A DNA stretch of 64,000 bases, from NCBI GenBank assembly GCA_022843465.1, contig JALHNO010000014.1, positions 1 to 64,000 of the forward strand, given 5' to 3'. The translations under genes were made by a program, and so were the position numbers. Numbering within the stretch: the stretch's first letter is position 1; each line of letters opens with the position of its first letter. The stretch is from Pseudomonadota bacterium (lineage in GTDB: Bacteria > Pseudomonadota > Gammaproteobacteria > Xanthomonadales > Ahniellaceae). Of the stretch, positions 63,498-64,000 are shown piece by piece. The notes beneath the pieces were generated by a model, which was not told the origin of the DNA, made no database searches, and saw only the letters and a program-made list of their open reading frames with translations.

Positions 63498-64000
63498 ATG
63501 TCCAGTTCACCTTCCAGCAGGATTGCCGGTCTCTACCTGATCACGCGTGAAAGCGCGGACACTGCCGCACTGTTGCGTGTCGTCGGCGCCGCGATCAGTG
63601 GCGGCGCGCGGCTGATCCAGTATCGCGACAAGTCCGGCGACCCGCGGCGCCGGATGCAACAGGCGCAGGCATTGCGCGCGCTCTGCCGCGAGCAGGAATG
63701 CCTGCTGATCGTCAACGATGATGTCGCGCTGGCCGCAGCGGTCGATGCCGACGGCGTGCATCTGGGCGCCGACGACGGCAGTGTGGCCGAGGCACGTGCC
63801 GTGCTCGGACCCGAGCGGATCATCGGTGTCTCCTGCTACAACCGGCTCGAGCTCGCCACGGCAGCCGCAGGCGCCGGCGCCGATTACGTCGCCTTTGGCG
63901 CCTTCTTCAGCTCTGCTACCAAGCCTGGCGCCGTCACTGCCGCGCCGCAACTGCTGTGCGAGGCGCGCTCTCTGGGGGTTCCGCTGGTCGCAATCGGCGG
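63498..64000 (+). CDS. thiE: Thiamine-phosphate synthase (5' part)
   Basis: The frame from ATG 63498 runs to the window edge (167 codons). It matches Thi[65 protein letters not shown] and PLVAIGG. It joins hydroxymethylpyrimidine pyrophosphate with thiazole phosphate. The C-terminus is outside the window. Confidence 0.92.
   Translation, partial: MSSSPSSRIAGLYLITRESADTAALLRVVGAAISGGARLIQYRDKSGDPRRRMQQAQALRALCREQECLLIVNDDVALAAAVDADGVHLGADDGSVAEARAVLGPERIIGVSCYNRLELATAAAGAGADYVAFGAFFSSATKPGAVTAAPQLLCEARSLGVPLVAIG

Overview
The window is a GC-rich gammaproteobacterial chromosome segment with a densely packed, mostly single-copy gene set. Its best fit is the order Lysobacterales (Xanthomonadales): TonB-dependent receptors beside TPR-sulfotransferases, a MetX/MetB methionine branch with a free-standing homoserine dehydrogenase, the DUF3034/YraN/LppC/RsmI layout, and several REP-like palindrome families opening with GTAG. 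This placement is inferred from gene content; no 16S rRNA or other decisive marker is present.

Layout: 0-0.6 kb holds the remnant of an IS200-like transposase with its hairpins and a dispersed repeat. 0.75-5.7 kb has a globin lipoprotein, a DUF3034 outer-surface protein, cca, a DMT exporter and a large unknown protein. 5.8-9.5 kb is a tight four-gene operon (GT39 transferase, UDP-glucuronate 4-epimerase-like protein, GT2 transferase, Lab_N protein) that could build and attach a polyprenyl-linked uronic acid to lipid A. 9.7-19.8 kb carries transporters, RluA, an AhpC/AhpD peroxidase pair, an M28 peptidase, a hydrolase and a glycosyltransferase. 19.8-32.4 kb is a striking block of two TPR-sulfotransferases, a 2OG-Fe(II) oxygenase-like protein, a GT39 protein and two paralogous TonB-dependent receptors, one with a frameshift.

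32.7-38.1 kb has a methyltransferase, a tandem array of 258-bp units made of REP-like hairpins, a VWA lipoprotein and a ferredoxin-reductase-type flavoprotein. 38.2-44.8 kb holds a BNR-repeat secreted protein, an intracellular PHB depolymerase and a heparinase-like lyase. 44.9-47.1 kb contains two toxin-antitoxin modules on either side of a 200-bp repeat array and an elongator tRNA-Met gene.

47.2-64 kb is mostly housekeeping: a GlcD-type flavoprotein, yraN, lppC, rsmI, hom, rnpB, small membrane proteins, metB-metX, a DNA glycosylase, a Ser/Thr kinase with TPRs, DUF192, SirB1, rubredoxin and the start of thiE. The aspartate-to-methionine genes here appear to be under three different RNA or DNA control devices. 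hom follows an attenuator whose leader peptide is rich in Thr and Met codons and may be leaderless, and then a 24-codon ORF overlapping the hom start. metX-metB follow a clear SAM-I (S-box) riboswitch whose promoter abuts a perfect 10-bp inverted repeat. These, together with the sulfotransferase/TonB-receptor block and the REP arrays, are the most interesting signals.
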